Below, in pieces: positions 63,249 through 64,000 of a stretch of DNA of 64,000 nucleotides. The stretch comes from a virus: IMG/VR virus record IMGVR_UViG_3300037583_000003, positions 29,183-93,182 of that record. One strand, given 5' to 3'. The notes beneath the pieces are model-generated. The model saw nothing but the letters and a program-made list of their open reading frames with translations. It was not told the DNA's origin and searched no databases. Made by a program: the position numbers and the translations under genes. Numbering within the stretch: the first letter of the stretch is position 1; each line of letters opens with the position of its first letter.

Positions 63249-64000
63249 TTAGAACACAGTACTTCCACCAAAGTCATCTATGTCATCACCTAATCCACCT
63301 ATCCATATATCAGATCGTCTACCTTCATTTAGGTCACTACTTTCTATAGTTACTTCTGTGCTGGGCAGGAATACTTCCATCTCGCTGAGCTGGTTAAGAA
63401 GATCTATACAATTGTGTACCACTACACCGTTAGCTATGAAGTTGTGTACCTCTTTTACTTCCAGGTTGTATGTCAGACTTTGTCTTCTGTCCTTTCTTCC
63501 TAAGAGAGATACTGTGACTACATTCTTTGGAACATCCTGCTTTACTACAGCACCAGTTGAGCGTACATCTACATCGCTTGTCAGTGACTTAACTCTCTCT
63601 AGTAACATCTGCTTGTGTTGCCTAGAACCCACATCACCTGTTGTGTTAGGTAACCCTGTTGTAGTATTTAGCTTTAGCTCTCTTACAGTACTAGCTATCT
63701 TGATACTGTTACACTTAATTACCTCATCATCTTCCGTAAGAAGCTCTGCTGGTATATACCCCATAGTAGTCAGTACTGGATGATTACTCGTCATGTTAAG
63801 CTCAGTACCATCAGAGAACGCATACGTCATAACCTCTTTTGTTCCTGTGGCTATAACATCTTCAACTAACTGCGGCAAGAAGTCTACATCAAAAGTCATA
63901 ACTTTATCGCCTATAGCTACATCCTTTATACACTTAGTGCTAAGGTCTGCCATTGTAACTAACGTATCCCCTGTCAGACAATCATCATGTTTAAGAGCTT
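63249..64000 (-). CDS. terL: Terminase large subunit, C-terminal part, interrupted by intein (5' end outside window)
   Basis: The frame is open to the window edge. After removal of the intein the visible extein reads ALKHDD-CIDLLNQLSEMEVFLP and ends GGLGDDIDDFGGSTVF, which fits the end of an N4-type TerL: the HDD with following Cys-Ile-Asp is the nuclease-domain end (last catalytic Asp region), and a short acidic-Gly tail is common. TerL cuts and pumps DNA into proheads with the portal. The ATPase part lies beyond the window, so the assignment depends on this tail, the N4 gene order and the intein site. Confidence 0.75.
   Translation of the reverse strand, partial: ALKHDDCLTGDTLVTMADLSTKCIKDVAIGDKVMTFDVDFLPQLVEDVIATGTKEVMTYAFSDGTELNMTSNHPVLTTMGYIPAELLTEDDEVIKCNSIKIASTVRELKLNTTTGLPNTTGDVGSRQHKQMLLERVKSLTSDVDVRSTGAVVKQDVPKNVVTVSLLGRKDRRQSLTYNLEVKEVHNFIANGVVVHNCIDLLNQLSEMEVFLPSTEVTIESSDLNEGRRSDIWIGGLGDDIDDFGGSTVF
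63411..63980 (-). mobile_element. Intein in TerL (190 aa)
   Basis: Starts at Cys1 (63978-63980; CLTGDTLVTMADLSTKCI, block A), with block B DGTELNMTSNHPVLTTMGY (T-x-x-H), block F LTYNLEVKEVHNFIANG and block G VVVHN before Cys+1. All splicing residues are canonical (Cys1, Thr/His, His-Asn, Cys+1). At 190 residues it has a ~60-residue linker (RELKLNTTTG to VRSTGAV) where an endonuclease would sit, but no LAGLIDADG or HNH motif, so it is a mini-intein or a remnant after loss of the endonuclease. Confidence 0.93.

Overview
The window is a contiguous 64 kb piece of a lytic podophage of the N4 type (family Schitoviridae), probably infecting a marine or brackish gammaproteobacterium. The main grounds are an N4-type major capsid protein, a very large protein with the catalytic motifs of the N4 virion RNA polymerase, an N4-like order of late genes (TerL - connector - fibres - lysis - portal - scaffold - capsid - internal proteins - vRNAP), and an early region with rIIA/rIIB, ThyA, primase, PD-(D/E)XK exonuclease, SSB, helicase and family A DNA polymerase. 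The DNA is AT-rich, very dense in genes, and uses CTA (Leu), GTA (Val) and AGA/AGG (Arg) heavily. The host assignment is inference.

Layout. Bases 1-29.6 kb are all on the + strand: small unknown proteins and an RNA ligase (1-3.6 kb); a 0.5 kb non-coding stretch of strongly structured, tRNA-like RNA ending in one recognisable tRNA gene (3.6-4.1 kb); rIIA/rIIB, a metallophosphoesterase, DHFR, two paralogous unknown proteins and thymidylate synthase (4.1-12 kb); the replication block (primase, nuclease, Sak4-like ATPase, SSB, SF1 helicase, 3'-5' exonuclease and DNA polymerase, 12-23.1 kb); then HU-like protein, ClpP-like protease, MazG/PRA-PH-like protein and ribonucleotide reductase NrdA/NrdB (23-29.6 kb). 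Bases 29.6-64 kb are all on the - strand and hold the late genes. The two arms converge at 29.6 kb with overlapping stop codons.

Unusual architecture. (1) The virion RNA polymerase is two genes: a 2442-aa protein that ends soon after the catalytic domain, and a 1302-aa protein starting in an ATGA overlap that corresponds in position and size to the C-terminal domain of N4 gp50. The first carries a lysozyme-like domain near its N terminus, the second an HExxH motif. (2) The DNA polymerase is split into a separate exonuclease gene and a polymerase gene, with two copies of a small repeated gene family (first residues MKTCKRKY) between them. The polymerase gene is broken by two group I introns, in motif A and motif B; removing both restores an uninterrupted 620-aa polymerase. 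(3) Mini-inteins sit in NrdA directly before the catalytic thiyl-radical cysteine and in TerL inside KHDD|C. Four self-splicing elements therefore sit in the most conserved residues of three essential enzymes.

How it fits together. The + strand genes make nucleotides (DHFR, ThyA, NrdAB, PRA-PH-like) and replicate DNA. The - strand genes build the virion, which injects the vRNAP into the next host. Gaps between late genes repeatedly contain TATAAT-like boxes preceded by (A/T/C)GGT, and one good -35/-10 pair lies ahead of the scaffold/capsid genes. This fits N4 late transcription by host sigma70 RNA polymerase. Two intrinsic terminators are visible, after the capsid gene and just before the vRNAP gene. 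The genes for terminase N terminus, RNAPII subunits and the genome ends lie outside the window.
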